Source of the DNA: Phialophora verrucosa
Taxonomy: Eukaryota > Ascomycota > Eurotiomycetes > Chaetothyriales > Herpotrichiellaceae
Length of the DNA: 64,000 nucleotides
Reading direction: 5' to 3'
Assembly (NCBI GenBank): GCA_002099365.1
Contig: MSED01000003.1
Location: 2,356,001-2,420,000 of the forward strand
Shown here: in pieces, positions 42,958 to 54,102 of the stretch
Layout: every line of letters begins with the position of its first letter
Numbering within the stretch: position 1 is the stretch's first letter
Position numbers and translations under genes: made by a program
The notes under the pieces: generated by a model
Told to the model about the DNA's origin: nothing
Database searches by the model: none
What the model saw: the letters and a program-made list of their open reading frames with translations, nothing else

Positions 42958-45259
42958 ATGGCGCCCAAACGCCCAAACTTTCTCATTATGATGGCTGATG
43001 ACCTGGGTTTCTCCGACTTGGGCTGTTACGGAGCCGAGATCAAGACGCCAAACTTGGATAGACTCGCCGACGAAGGACTCCGAATGAGTGACTGTGAGTA
43101 GTCTTGGACTCTTGGGCAAGTCCATTGCTGAACGTGAGAAGATCATGTTGCAGCGGCATGCTCACCAACCCGCTCAATGTTACTTTCTGGAACAGACAAC
43201 CACATCGCTGGGCTTGGTGTAATGCACGAGCATAAGGTGAGTTGTGGTCGTAAGAGCATTTCACCGAGCTGGCACTTCTGACATTACCAAGAGTATGGAC
43301 CCTGATCGATGGACTGGACCAGGAACAGAGGGATATCTCAGTAACATTGCCTGATCGTTTAAAGACTGGAGCAGATGGATCTGATATGACTGTAGACTTC
43401 GACATTGCCGCTCTGCCTGAAGTGCTTTCAGACAGTGGCTATTGGAATTGCATGGTAGGAAAATGGTAAGAGGCTTTAAGCTTTATGCCTATTGTCAGCA
43501 GGCGCTTATGACTACTCAGGCATCTCGGTCTCCGCGACGATACAATTCCGTCTGCTCGAGGATTCCACAAGAGCCTCAGTGTTCTGCCTGGAAGCTGCAA
43601 TCATTTCGGCTGGGAGCCTGCCTGGGATCAAGTCGTGCAGGGGCAGAACTTTAATCCTGCTCGAGTGCCGAGGATCTATGTCAAAGACGGACACAAGTGG
43701 ATGCCGTGAGTCTGACCATGTTAGCTGTGTGGATCATCATAGTCTAAGAATCTGACTCGAGAACAGGGAAGCCAACATTACTAATTCTGCAGAAGGCTGG
43801 TTCTCTTCGACATCTTACGCTCAAAGGATGATTGAGTACTTCGAATCCCGAGCAGAAGAAGAGAAAGACCGGCCTTTTTTTGCATATCTAGCATTCTCTG
43901 CACCTCACTGGCCTCTTCAATGCACAGCAGAAGACCGCGATGCATACCGTGGAGTGTATGATGCGGGCCCAGATGCTCTTCGCGAAACACGATTGAAGAA
44001 GCTCATCAAGACCGGTGTAGTTCAGCCGAACGCGACGGCTCACCCAGTCGTTACAAATCATCCGCGCTGGGAAGATATGGACGACGCAACGAGAAAATTT
44101 AGCGCGAGGTCTATGGAGATCTATGCGGGCATGGTCACGTCTATGGACAGAGCGGCGGGTATGATCCTAGATTATCTGGAAAAGATTGGGGAGCTGGACA
44201 ACACATTTGTGATTTTTCAGTCGGATAACGGAGCTGAAGGCGCGTCGAAGGGTCTGTCAATCTATTCTTTTTTGGCCTTTTGGAGACCTATAACTAATTT
44301 GAATTTGTGTCCAGAATCGAAAGGGGTCATGGACGATTTCACTATGGATATAAATCGATACTATGACAATTCATATGAAAACCTTGGCAATCACAACTCT
44401 TTCTGCTGGTATGGTCCCAGGTAAGGATGCTCCTTTTTCCTTGGACTCAACAACAGTTCTGATCCAAGAAGATGGGCTGCCGCTGCCACTGCCCCACATC
44501 GAATGTACAAAGGCTTTTGCACTGAAGGTAAAGCCCGATATCACATCCACAAATGCCAAAATGAACAACACTGACCAAGCCGCAGGTGGAATTCGTGTAC
44601 CCTGCGTCATCCGCTATCCCCCACTGACTCAAGCGGCCCCCGGCACCATCTCCCATGCCTTCGCAACCTGTATGGACATTATGCCGACCTTTTTGGAGCT
44701 GGCAGGAGCCAGGCATCCGAACCCATCCCCATCCCATCCTCGCGCGACTGCGCCATACATGGATCGACTCGTCTTTGGGATGAGAGGTAAATCATGGGTG
44801 TCTTATCTCTCAGACCGTACGTCCTCGTCTGCCTCGTCAGATCGCGAGATGAATGCGATACACGGCTATGATGATCCGGCTGTAGGATGGGAGATCTACA
44901 ATCGAGCCGGGCTACGATTTGGTCGCTGGAAAATCAACCACATGCAATCTGACACTGCGACTGGGACGGGCCAATGGCAATTATACGACCTCTCGATGGA
45001 CCAAGGAGAGACGAATGACTTGGCAAACGAGCAACCAGAGAAGCTTGCGGAACTTATAGAAAAATGGAAACAATATCAGGAGGAGACAGGGACAGTGTTC
45101 GGCCCTGCCCTGAAATACGGAAAGAGACATCCACTCCCTGACCCCTTACCGATCGGTACTGACTATGTCATGGATAATCTGGCTTGGATACACCTTGGGG
45201 TCGGGAAGAGACTAGGGGATGAGAACAAGGCTATCCCGAGTCCTCGAAAGGTGTATTAG
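42958..45259 (+). CDS. Arylsulfatase, type I (formylglycine)
   Basis: Nine exons (42958-43093, 43154-43236, 43292-43340, 43396-43465, 43520-43705, 43767-44251, 44315-44420, 44472-44527, 44586-45259) give 614 aa. The start reads MAPKRPNFLIMMADDLGFSD with the metal-binding DD. The sulfatase signature is ACSPTRSMLLSG, where Cys48 in CxPxR would be converted to formylglycine. GKWHLG is rebuilt from two exons, and IFQSDNGAEGA carries the second DN metal pair. The C-terminal part (GGIRVPCVIRYPPL, LYDLSMDQGETNDLA) is typical of the whole family. Intron sizes are 51 to 63 nt. There is no signal peptide, so the enzyme may be intracellular. Every intron corrects a frame or stop, except the sixth (44252-44314), which is 63 nt and open. 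With the neighbouring sugar transporter and rhamnosidase it suggests use of sulfated sugars. Choline or aryl sulfates are other possible substrates. Confidence 0.94.
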
Positions 45260-45706
45260 AATGTCGAGTTCGGAAGGTCTACATAGCCTCCGATCTTTGT
45301 GTCTCCTATAGAGATATCACAAAAACAAGCGATTGTCGATAGATCTTGTATTGAACCTGCCCACGTCTAATTCCTTTCATGGGCGGAATCGCTTTCGTGC
45401 TGAAAAGCAAGAAGCTCAGCCCATTGCTATGACTCTAATCCTGTTTTGAAGAACTGGTCTTCCTGTGGGAGGCCAATGGAGGAAATGGTCCAAGGCGTAG
45501 AAATACAGAGCAAGTGGGTATGCTGGACAAGACTGATCGACACTCAAACTTTGCAGTATCATGTTTGATCAAGGCCGAAATTTACTACAGAGCAATGATA
45601 TGGAAGTAGACCACCTACTGCCCGGCAAAATCACCATGGTTGAACACTATCGAGACCATTTGACCCGGCATTGCCCTCTTCGGGGCCCAAATACAACTCG
45701 TTGCAG
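45260..45706. other. Convergent 3' region, sulfatase and transporter
   Basis: About 450 bp between two convergent stop codons. No gene is visible. Confidence 0.5.
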
Positions 45707-47926
45707 TTAAACATCCGTACTTGCTCCCATCCTTCTTTCTTCGGCCCTGTGTTGGGCGTCCACCGCTTGCTGAGTGGCCGTTTCGTAGGAACGGAACCGC
45801 CAGGGCTTTACCTTGGTCTCAAACATTTCGTCAAGCTCGGCAAACGTGCGCCTGACATACTATCAGTTTCATAGGTCCTAAAACCCCCAGAAACGAACAA
45901 ATCAAGATTGAAGAGTATGAACCATGACTCACCCTGTGGGTTCTGGAATGACAAACCAAGAGCCGATGGCAAAGGCGGCTCCAAGACCAAAGTAATAGAA
46001 CGTCGACTTCAGTCCCCAGTTCCAGGCCGTCTTGCTTAGCATGTACGGCACCATGACATTGTTGACTATACCCATGACGCTAGCCACGGCTGCTGCAAAG
46101 CCGGCTGTGTGTGCGCGGTGACGCTGCGAAGGGATTTCCCCAAGAAATCCGTATCCGATGGCAGAAGCGACACTCGCCGCGCATGCTAAGAGGTCGGATT
46201 GTCAGCATCAGTCAACTCTTATCAAAACACAAACGGAAAAGAGAGACGTTGGGAGCTCAGGAGACTTGCGGCAAGCCACTTACTGAACATCGCGGCGAAG
46301 AACACGAGAAGTCCCTTTACCTGGGAGGATTGCGGGACCAGACCTAGAATCCCGATGCCCAGGTCACAAATCCACATCAGGGTGAGGGACGTGCATGCCA
46401 CAAGGCGGCGGCCAAACCTGTCGACGAGCACGACCAGGACCAGAACCACACCCAATTGAGGTGCCTTGGTGATGGCTGTGAGCGCAAAAACATTGCTTAG
46501 GCCGACTTGCTGATAAAAGTAAGCAGCGTAGTTGTTTAGAACTGTGAGACCAAGAAACTGTGAGCCGGTAAGACACCAGCTTGCCATGATGGTTCGGAGC
46601 TAGAAGGAGTGTTCAGCCTCATCAGTCTTACAGTTGTCAAAGCGTGAGATAGGGTGAGACGAGGGCGTCCTACAAGGTCTCTTCCTTTGAAAATGTCAGT
46701 CCATTTGCCCCCAGCATTCGCGGCAGCGACTTCTCGCTCATGCTCGACTGTGCAAACGATCACTGCCCATTGCCTTTCGACGTTATAATTTGGGATACTG
46801 CCGTTGATGCGCTTGAGCAACTTCTTTCCCTCTTCCTGCTTCTCCACGGTTGCACACCAATCTTTCTATCGGTCAGCCAATGTGCGTTGACAGGTCTCAG
46901 TCATGCTCACAAGGTGATTCTGGAAGCGATATGTAGATGACCAACATCAATCCGATATGGCCCCATTGTGTGTAGATGGGGAGATGCCAATCGGATGGGT
47001 CATGCGAATTCATGACTTGAAGGGCAATTGGTGCCAACAGGACGCCGAGAGAAAACCTGTCAGATCAAAGGTAAGTCTAGGTCCAATACCAAATGGATCT
47101 CGGGACTTGACGTCCTCGTTGTGACTCACCACCAACTATATGAGATCATCAATGCGCCTCGGACCTTGGGTGGACAAATTTCTGCAACATAGGTTGGTGT
47201 GAGGAACTGAAGAGACCCAACACCAATTCCAGAGAGGAGTTTGGCGATCATCTAAAGACCCATTTATTGGCTCACGATTCATGATCATGGAATTCAAAAC
47301 CAACCCAGTGTGGCCAAGATGTGGACAGACATTCTGTCATCACACTCAGGGCGAGAATGAACCAAAGGGCATAGAACCCTTTCTTTCGGCCATATCGAGC
47401 ACACAAGCTGACAGAGAAGTTAACAAGTGTATCTGAACGTTGTTTTCTTTGTGCTTGGGGTTGAAGAAGCCTTGATGGGTGATGCTACACGACGGATGAC
47501 TTACAACGGCATCGTAGTCATGCCAACGACCTGGCCAAGAGACTGGGTAGTTCCGCCGATGGCCACCAGCTCTTGCGCCGACAATGAGGGTTTTCCATCG
47601 GCTGTTGTTGTCGTTGCAAACTGTCGAACATAGCCAGACTGGGCTATGATTGAGCCGTTCATACCAATCTCGAGCTTGTCAGCTTCCCAGCGTCTGCATA
47701 CGAAAACTGATCTTACTTGATAGCCGTCTGCAGCGCCCGCGATCGATACCAGCAAACAATACAAAACAGAGATTTTGAAGGCCTTGAGAGTTTGGAACCA
47801 GCTGAATTCTTCGTACCCTGTCAGCATCTGCCCAAGGGCTGTGGCATCATGCAAAACAGCTTGCGCCTTCTCGTCGATGGCCATGGCCGAATCTTCAGTA
47901 TGTATGATCTCTTCTTTGTGTTCCAT
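45707..47926 (-). CDS. MFS sugar transporter, alpha-glucoside/maltose permease type
   Basis: Nine exons on the minus strand (47717-47926, 47505-47674, 47305-47407, 47130-47251, 46911-47056, 46674-46861, 46284-46599, 45933-46185, 45707-45851) give 550 aa. Family features: GAADGYQLEIGMNGSIIAQSG after helix 1, the RYGRKKG loop between helices 2 and 3, GIGVGSLQFLTPTYVAEI in helix 4, PESPYWCA before the central loop, VDRFGRR in the second half, GEIPSQRHRA, and PEPTGRTFAELDEMFE after helix 12. The central loop with YNVERQWAVIVCTVEHE is typical of the fungal maltose/alpha-glucoside:H+ symporter subgroup (Mal31-like). The real substrate may be another glycoside or a rhamnose-containing sugar. The first intron is only 42 nt and keeps the frame open. 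An upstream in-frame ATG (47998) would add 24 residues. The start chosen (MEHKEEIIHTEDSAM) looks like the usual acidic N terminus. Confidence 0.93.
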
Positions 47927-48631
47927 GGCGTGGACTGTAGATCGAACCACAAGATGTGGTTTTTTTTGAGTGGTGAATATGTTTCCAGAGAGCATCACGT
48001 CCCGAACATTGGCTTTGAAGGTATAAAGAGCGCAGATGTCGCCCGGCCTCTAGGGAGGCGGCTTGACTCTCTCGGTACTACTGAATGTAGCTCACTTGGC
48101 CTCGGTGCATCTTTGCCCGCAAGGCTAAGTCTTGGTTATGTATAGAGGAAAGCAAGATCGGGCGTTTCGTGCGAACCTAACCATACACACGGCGTGCTCT
48201 ATCCCGAACCGATCATTGAGCGGCCTGAACCTAATAGACGAGCCTCGGCGTCTCCTTGCCTGCGCGTGATCGACACCATCAGAAGTGTGGAGACGAGAAG
48301 AGGAGGGACGGGCGCGAAGTCACCAGCTTTCGTAACTGACTTTCCGGCGACTGCTCTCCCGAAAGAAAGACGGTGAACACCTTCTTTGATTTGAAATGTG
48401 GGCAATCTGTAAGCTCCTGTGATGAAAATCGTTCGGGAGAAGTTCAGATGGATTGACCCAAGTTATGCAGCATGTAGGATATAGCATCTCAGGGGATCCA
48501 CAAAAGTGAAACTCTGCGAAAGCCATTGGAGCACATTCAGGCCCCGGAATGAGAGACTTGAATTGGTATATATCAATTCCGCCGTGAACTTTTACCTGGT
48601 ATACCCTCGCCATATTCCAGTTTCCTACACA
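47927..48631. promoter_or_regulatory. Divergent promoter region, transporter and rhamnosidase
   Basis: About 700 bp between the divergent starts of the sugar transporter and the alpha-L-rhamnosidase. A TATA element for the rhamnosidase lies at 48567-48573. A shared regulator is likely, but I could not single out its site. Confidence 0.5.
48567..48573 (+). promoter_or_regulatory. TATA box of the rhamnosidase gene
   Basis: TATATAT lies 59 bp upstream of the ATG at 48632. Confidence 0.45.
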
Positions 48632-51250
48632 ATGTCTGTCGAGATCTCGAAAATTCGCGTCGAACATTATCAGAGTCCCTTGGGGATCTCCGAGTGCCAG
48701 CCTCGCCTCAGCTGGAGGTTCAAAGGAGACGCAGAGAACTGGGTACAAAAGTCGTACAAATTACGTATACAACGCGAACACAACTCGGAAGAATACGTGG
48801 TCGAGAGCTCGGATTCCGTCCTTGTGCCATGGCCATCGACTCCCCTCAAGAGCAGAGAACATGTCCAAGTGGAGGTTGAGAGCCACGGTTCTGATGGCTC
48901 TATCGTGGCTGCCAAAACAGACTTGGAAGTTGGTCTTCTTGAGAAAAGTGACTGGAAAGCAGAGATGGTAAGCGGACCACTAGAAGATGCAGAAGGCCCC
49001 AAGCGACCCATTCGCATGCGCTGCCAGTTCAAGAGCGCAAAGGTACCTGCTCGACTTTATATCACTGCGCATGGGTTGTATGAAGCTTATCTCAATGGAA
49101 AACGGATTGGAGACGACTACCTCGCCCCAGGATGGACTACATATGACGCCAACCTGCACTACGCCGCGCACGATGTTACACTTCTTATGAACAATGGGGA
49201 GAACGTGCTCGCGGCATGGGTGGCTGAGGGCTGGTTTTGTGGACGGGTTGGACAGTTTGAGAGACGCAACAAATGGGGGCTTCAGATGGGTCTTCTCGCT
49301 CAGCTTGAAGTGGAAGGAAAGGTAGTCTGTGCAACAGGCAAACATTGGGAATGGTCTTACGGAGCTCTGACCGGTGCTGAGATTTATGACGGCGAGACAT
49401 TTGACTCGACCATTGACGACGCCCAATGGCATACTGGAAACGATAAATCGGAATGGCAGCCTACTATGGTCCAGTCTTTCCCAAGCTCTACCCTTGCAAC
49501 GACTCAGTCACCTCCCATCCGTGAGTACGCTCGTCTGAAGGCCACAGAGGTCATCATGACTGCCTCTGGCAAGACGGTCATTGACTTCGGACAAAACTTT
49601 GCCGGCTGGGTTGAGTTTCAGTCCGAACCTCCATCCACTGAGGGTACTCTTGTTCTTCGTCATGCCGAAGTCCTGGAGGATGGTGAGTTGGGTGTACGGC
49701 CACTTCGAGCGGCGAAGGCTACAGATACTATTAGGCTTGGTGGTAAGATCAAAGGCTGGCATCCCAGATTTACATTCCATGGCTTCCGCTACCTTGAAGT
49801 CAATGGGTGGCCCGGGATCACTCTTGATGATGTCGTCGGAGTCGCTTTGTCCTCAGACATGGAACGCACTGGTGACTTTGAATGTTCTCATAAGACCATC
49901 AACCAACTCTACGCCAACGTTTTCTGGTCGACTCGGTCCAACACCATATCTCTCCCAACCGACTGCCCTCAGCGAGCCGAACGACTTGGTTGGACAGGTG
50001 ACATACAGGTGTTTGCGCCGACCATGGGCTACATGTTCGATACAGCCGGTTTTCTTGCCAGTTGGCTTAAGGACCTGTGGGCAGAACAGCAGAAGTGGCC
50101 AGACAAAAGAGTGCCACTCATCATCCCGGATGTTTTCGAAGAGTTAGGGGCCAAATCTCAAGCCATCTGGGGCGACGTCGCAGTCCTGTTGCCGTGGGAT
50201 CAGTGGATGATCTATGGGGACAAGCATATGCTGGCCGATCAATATGAATCGATGACTGCATGGCTGTCCACTGGTATCAAGAGGGACTCTCAGACAAACA
50301 TGTGGGCTGAAGGCCATCCACAATTTGCGGATTGGCTCGCACCGGCGGCGAAGCCTGGTACTCCAGCTATTGGGCCCACGGACAATCGTCTCGTTGCCAA
50401 TGCATACCTCATACACACCACTCGCATTGCTGGACGCATTGCACGATTGCTGGGTGACGATAAACAAGCCAAGTTCTACGAGGCTGAGGCGGAAGAGCTC
50501 CTTCAGACGTTCCACGAGATGTACGTCACCCGGCGCAGCCGTGTCGTCTCGGACACCCAAACAGCTCTTTCTCTCATATTACAGTTCGACCTTACTGACC
50601 CTGCTGTCCCATCCCAGCGTGCCATTCTTGGGAGTCGTCTCGCCGAGCTTGTGGAGAAAGATCTATGGCTCGTCTCCACCGGTTTCGCAGGCACACCGAC
50701 TATCTTGCACGCCCTGGCATCTACTGGAAATCTACACCATGCCTACCGTATGCTCCAAGCCAAAGACACGCCGAGCTGGTTCGCGCCAATTCTACTTGGT
50801 GCAACCACAATCTGGGAGAGATGGGACAGCATGCTCGAGGACGGGCGAATTAACCCAGGTCGAATGACCAGTTTCAATCATTACGCTTTAGGCGCAGTCG
50901 CGTCTTTCCTCCATTCTGTAACTGGAGGGCTTTCGCCTCTCGAGCAGGGATGGAAAAAAGCTCTCATAAAACCTCAACCTGGAGGGTCTGTCACCTGGGC
51001 AAAGACCCGTTTCAACTCACCGTACGGGGAGTTCCGGTGTGAGTGGGCTATCAATTGCAACAGGCTGGAGGGAGTCACAGCGGTACCTTTGAATACCACA
51101 GCAATTCTCGAGCTTCCTGGTCAGGAGCCTCGAGAAATAAGCAGTGGAGTTAGGAACTTCAGTATTCCTTGGAAGGCGGACGAAAGATGGCCACCTGTCG
51201 AGCCTGAAGGCGAGTGGGTTCTGGAGAGAAGGGAGATTGGGTGGATATGA
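48632..51250 (+). CDS. Alpha-L-rhamnosidase, glycoside hydrolase family 78
   Basis: Single exon, 872 aa, the usual size for GH78. It hydrolyses terminal alpha-L-rhamnose from glycosides and polysaccharides by an inverting mechanism. The start at 48632 (MSVEISKIRVEHYQSPLGI) opens the N-terminal beta domains. The frame extends 42 codons upstream into the leader. Family marks include RLSWRF, YITAHGLYEAYLNGKRIGDDYLAPGWTTYD, the catalytic-region motif LPTDCPQRAERLGWTGDIQVFAPT with its acidic residues, and TTIWERWDS and FNHYALGAVASFL in the (alpha/alpha)6 barrel. The C-terminal beta domain ends ERREIGWI. No signal peptide is seen, so it probably acts inside the cell on imported oligosaccharides or glycosides. 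It is divergent to the sugar transporter, which supports a joint role in uptake and cleavage. Confidence 0.96.
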   Translation: MSVEISKIRVEHYQSPLGISECQPRLSWRFKGDAENWVQKSYKLRIQREHNSEEYVVESSDSVLVPWPSTPLKSREHVQVEVESHGSDGSIVAAKTDLEVGLLEKSDWKAEMVSGPLEDAEGPKRPIRMRCQFKSAKVPARLYITAHGLYEAYLNGKRIGDDYLAPGWTTYDANLHYAAHDVTLLMNNGENVLAAWVAEGWFCGRVGQFERRNKWGLQMGLLAQLEVEGKVVCATGKHWEWSYGALTGAEIYDGETFDSTIDDAQWHTGNDKSEWQPTMVQSFPSSTLATTQSPPIREYARLKATEVIMTASGKTVIDFGQNFAGWVEFQSEPPSTEGTLVLRHAEVLEDGELGVRPLRAAKATDTIRLGGKIKGWHPRFTFHGFRYLEVNGWPGITLDDVVGVALSSDMERTGDFECSHKTINQLYANVFWSTRSNTISLPTDCPQRAERLGWTGDIQVFAPTMGYMFDTAGFLASWLKDLWAEQQKWPDKRVPLIIPDVFEELGAKSQAIWGDVAVLLPWDQWMIYGDKHMLADQYESMTAWLSTGIKRDSQTNMWAEGHPQFADWLAPAAKPGTPAIGPTDNRLVANAYLIHTTRIAGRIARLLGDDKQAKFYEAEAEELLQTFHEMYVTRRSRVVSDTQTALSLILQFDLTDPAVPSQRAILGSRLAELVEKDLWLVSTGFAGTPTILHALASTGNLHHAYRMLQAKDTPSWFAPILLGATTIWERWDSMLEDGRINPGRMTSFNHYALGAVASFLHSVTGGLSPLEQGWKKALIKPQPGGSVTWAKTRFNSPYGEFRCEWAINCNRLEGVTAVPLNTTAILELPGQEPREISSGVRNFSIPWKADERWPPVEPEGEWVLERREIGWI

Positions 51251-51777
51251 TCTGTGCAGAGTTGGGCTACTCGACGAGGTGCATTCTGAAGGGAGAGGTT
51301 GAAGCCGCAGGAGAAGAATAGAGGCGTGTTTGCTCCATTGCTGCCACTGGTGCCCAAGTGACTGCTTCTAAATCACTACCTAGTTCTCGATTCCGGAGGA
51401 GGAGCAACCTATTCTCCTCCCCACACTGCCACAATTTGTAGGGTTATTGTCGAAGCTGTTTTCGAGTAGGTTTAACGATGTCTTGAAGGCCCGGCCGCTG
51501 GCGTCCCTGTTGAGCGACGTAATTAATATAACTATAGGTATAAATTGAAAGTGCGTAGATATCGCTACTGTGTATACGCAGTCATTACATTATTAGTAAC
51601 TAATGTAAAAATGCCTATCACGTGAAAGGTGGGTACACCGATGCCGCTTTGCGCCCGCCGGCCGAGCCGGGAGACCTTTAGGGGGTAACCACCGTACAAG
51701 TCAGGCATGACCATGGAGCGTAGGCTCACCCTCTATTGCTTCTCCTTTTCCTGGGGGTGAGCTTTCATGTTCAATGC
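51251..51777. other. Convergent 3' region
   Basis: About 530 bp between the rhamnosidase and the GH5 gene (minus), with an AT-rich stretch at 51500-51610. No gene is visible. Confidence 0.5.
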
Positions 51778-53112
51778 TCATTTCTGTCTCAGCTTGGACA
51801 TATCCAACAACCTATAGTCATAGACCGGCGTTTGCCAGTCATCGTGTAACAAGCCATACGACTCGACAGAATTACTCCCCGGTTTCCGTGGATTGATTGC
51901 CCAGTATGCAAAGTCGGCATCAGACTCCCTCAGATACTTCATCAAGTTCTTCCAGTAGTGGTAGTCACGCCTGGAAGGCAAGTTTGGAGCCCCTATCTCG
52001 CCGAGCCAAACGGGCGCTGTATCAGTCTGCCGCAAATACTCCCAGTTCGTGGCCATATCAGCGGCGAAGGACTTGTATGTTCGATACCAGTACGGCACCA
52101 GCGAGCCCCAGCCCGACCACCCATATACATGAGAAGAGTACACCACCTTGTTCTGGCGTGTCAGGCGAACCGGCCTGTCCCTCGCTCCCCTGAGATCGTT
52201 CGCCGACTGTACCCCCTCGACGATCATCAACCACTCCGGCTGAAGACGATGTAGTCTTTCCGAGGCACGCTCCGCAGCCGCGGCCCATGCATCCCACAAC
52301 AACCTCCCAGCAAAACCACGGACCTCATTCCGTAGGTCGACACCAACCACTAGCGGATCATTGATATGAGGCTCCGTCACACTTAGGAGGTCTTGTATCC
52401 AGTCTTCTTCGGTCTGTCGGACAGGACAGAAGGGACCAAGGTCACTGTTCTTCCATCCCATGTCGCAGGGGTTTCCGTCGCAGCACCATCTCGCTTCCGT
52501 GATGTGGTTGTTCACGATCACAGCGAGCCCTGCCTCTGTCAAGGTCCGAACAAGAGCGGCATATACATCCAGCGCTCGGAGTCCAACGAGGTCTTGGTTC
52601 GCGCTCAGATGCTTGGAATCGACAAAGGGGTTCTTGCGGACAAGTTCATCAGCATACGGGAGCCGAACACTATTGAACCCAAGCTCACGGACGACTCGAG
52701 CAATTTTAGTCCGGTTTTGCACATTCAGACCACCGGGTACCATGTCAACATCGCTTGCACCGTACCAGTTCGCGGAAATGAGCTTGATCCGCCTCCCGTC
52801 TCGGTCGACAACATCGCGGCCCCGGGTGCTGAGTGGTGGGTTGAATGGGGGGATGCTGGTGCCATATGGGATAGTGATATTGCCTTTGATCAGGCCGGCA
52901 TCAGGGTATGACGATAAATTTGCCGGAGTGCTTCCTCGATACCAGAGTATCCGCACCATGAGCCAGAGGCCGACCAAGATAAGAAAGGCCAGTATCAGGG
53001 GCGTTTTGACAAAACTCCACAGATTGTGCCTCTGTCTGCGCCCGCGCCCACGCCCATTCCCGCTTGCAAGCAGGGCATAGTTGCGCGTGCGGTGCCAGAT
53101 TGACCAGACCAT
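51778..53112 (-). CDS. Membrane-anchored glycoside hydrolase family 5 protein
   Basis: Single exon, 444 aa. A short basic cytosolic tail (GRGRGRRQRH) precedes one membrane helix at about 37-57, so the enzyme is a type II membrane protein with its catalytic domain outside. The (beta/alpha)8 GH5 domain shows ISANWYGAS, FNSVRLPYADE, VIVNNH, the acid/base Glu263 in VDLRNEVRG, YSSHVYGWSGWG, and the nucleophile Glu372 in WLGEIGAP. GH5 enzymes cleave beta-linked glucans and mannans; this one resembles fungal cellulase-like GH5 proteins. Cys pairs occur near WCCDGNPCDMG. Anchoring at the plasma membrane suggests remodelling of the cell's own wall rather than nutrient release. It is divergent, about 1 kb apart, to a GT2 glycosyltransferase. 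Confidence 0.93.
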   Translation of the reverse strand: MVWSIWHRTRNYALLASGNGRGRGRRQRHNLWSFVKTPLILAFLILVGLWLMVRILWYRGSTPANLSSYPDAGLIKGNITIPYGTSIPPFNPPLSTRGRDVVDRDGRRIKLISANWYGASDVDMVPGGLNVQNRTKIARVVRELGFNSVRLPYADELVRKNPFVDSKHLSANQDLVGLRALDVYAALVRTLTEAGLAVIVNNHITEARWCCDGNPCDMGWKNSDLGPFCPVRQTEEDWIQDLLSVTEPHINDPLVVGVDLRNEVRGFAGRLLWDAWAAAAERASERLHRLQPEWLMIVEGVQSANDLRGARDRPVRLTRQNKVVYSSHVYGWSGWGSLVPYWYRTYKSFAADMATNWEYLRQTDTAPVWLGEIGAPNLPSRRDYHYWKNLMKYLRESDADFAYWAINPRKPGSNSVESYGLLHDDWQTPVYDYRLLDMSKLRQK

Positions 53113-54102
53113 CGCCGACGCGCAGCAAGATTGTACCTCGAGACTCCAAGTCTGGGAACCCGAACTATTCTGTCAGGTCGCTGGCGGACCGCACATTGTC
53201 TACGGCACATTTTGACGGCCGCGGGCAGCGAGCCGCAGAGTTCCGGGCGCTTGACAGCAATCATTGGTTGCATGCAAATGTCTCCCGCCTTATGCTGACT
53301 CTTGCATCGCCAAAAGCAATCGGGGGCGAGTCCGCCATATATGATGGCTTGGGCCTCGCTCAATTTCCCATCCTCCCCCTTTCCCACAGCACCAACACCC
53401 ATCCCACGACGCAAATTGCTCAAGACCATTTTTCGATTCCGCAAGCTATTTCTTGGATGAGCACAGGCGAGAGCTTGTGTGAGCCTGGATTGAGCAGCGG
53501 ATGATGCACGTTGCCCGTCAACGAGGAGTTGATTGGTCGAACCCCAACAACACACATGCCAAACACGAATGCCCATGGCCATGGTCCATGACTGGTTAAG
53601 CGACTTTCACGGTGAGCCCACGAGTCTCGTTGTTTGGTATACACACCACGACGAGTCTACATCATCGTCGCCGCGCTGCCACCACAAGATCAGCTGGACT
53701 CATTGTCCTTGCGCTAACATGATAGAGATAGGCGAATAAGCAAATGGATCATCGGTTGCTATCAAGTTCTCTACCGCGTTTGCCCAGTGAGCATGGACTT
53801 CCCAAGTCACACCGCCAGCTAGTGGCCTTCAGAGTCCGGCCAAAATTTGTGCGACGGGGTTGGAAGGTAGGGCGTGATAGATTGAAGGTGAGAAGGGCTA
53901 TCCTAACGCAAGCTCTTATTTCAGTGTCAAAACGCTGAATCGATGAACGTGTCTACGAATCAATTCCTATCAGTCGCATCGCACTTGTTCCATCTACGGT
54001 CGGACCTCATCGTGGCCTCCTCCACCGCCTGTCCTTCATCATTTCCTCCTTTTTCGCCTTCAGCGCCCGAGACTCATACCGAGGAGATCCAGCACCACGA
54101 GG
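53113..54102. promoter_or_regulatory. Divergent region, GH5 and GT2 genes
   Basis: About 990 bp between two divergent starts. Short frames on both strands overlap the region without recognisable features. The GT2 leader contains an AT-poor tract and several short upstream ATGs. Confidence 0.45.
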
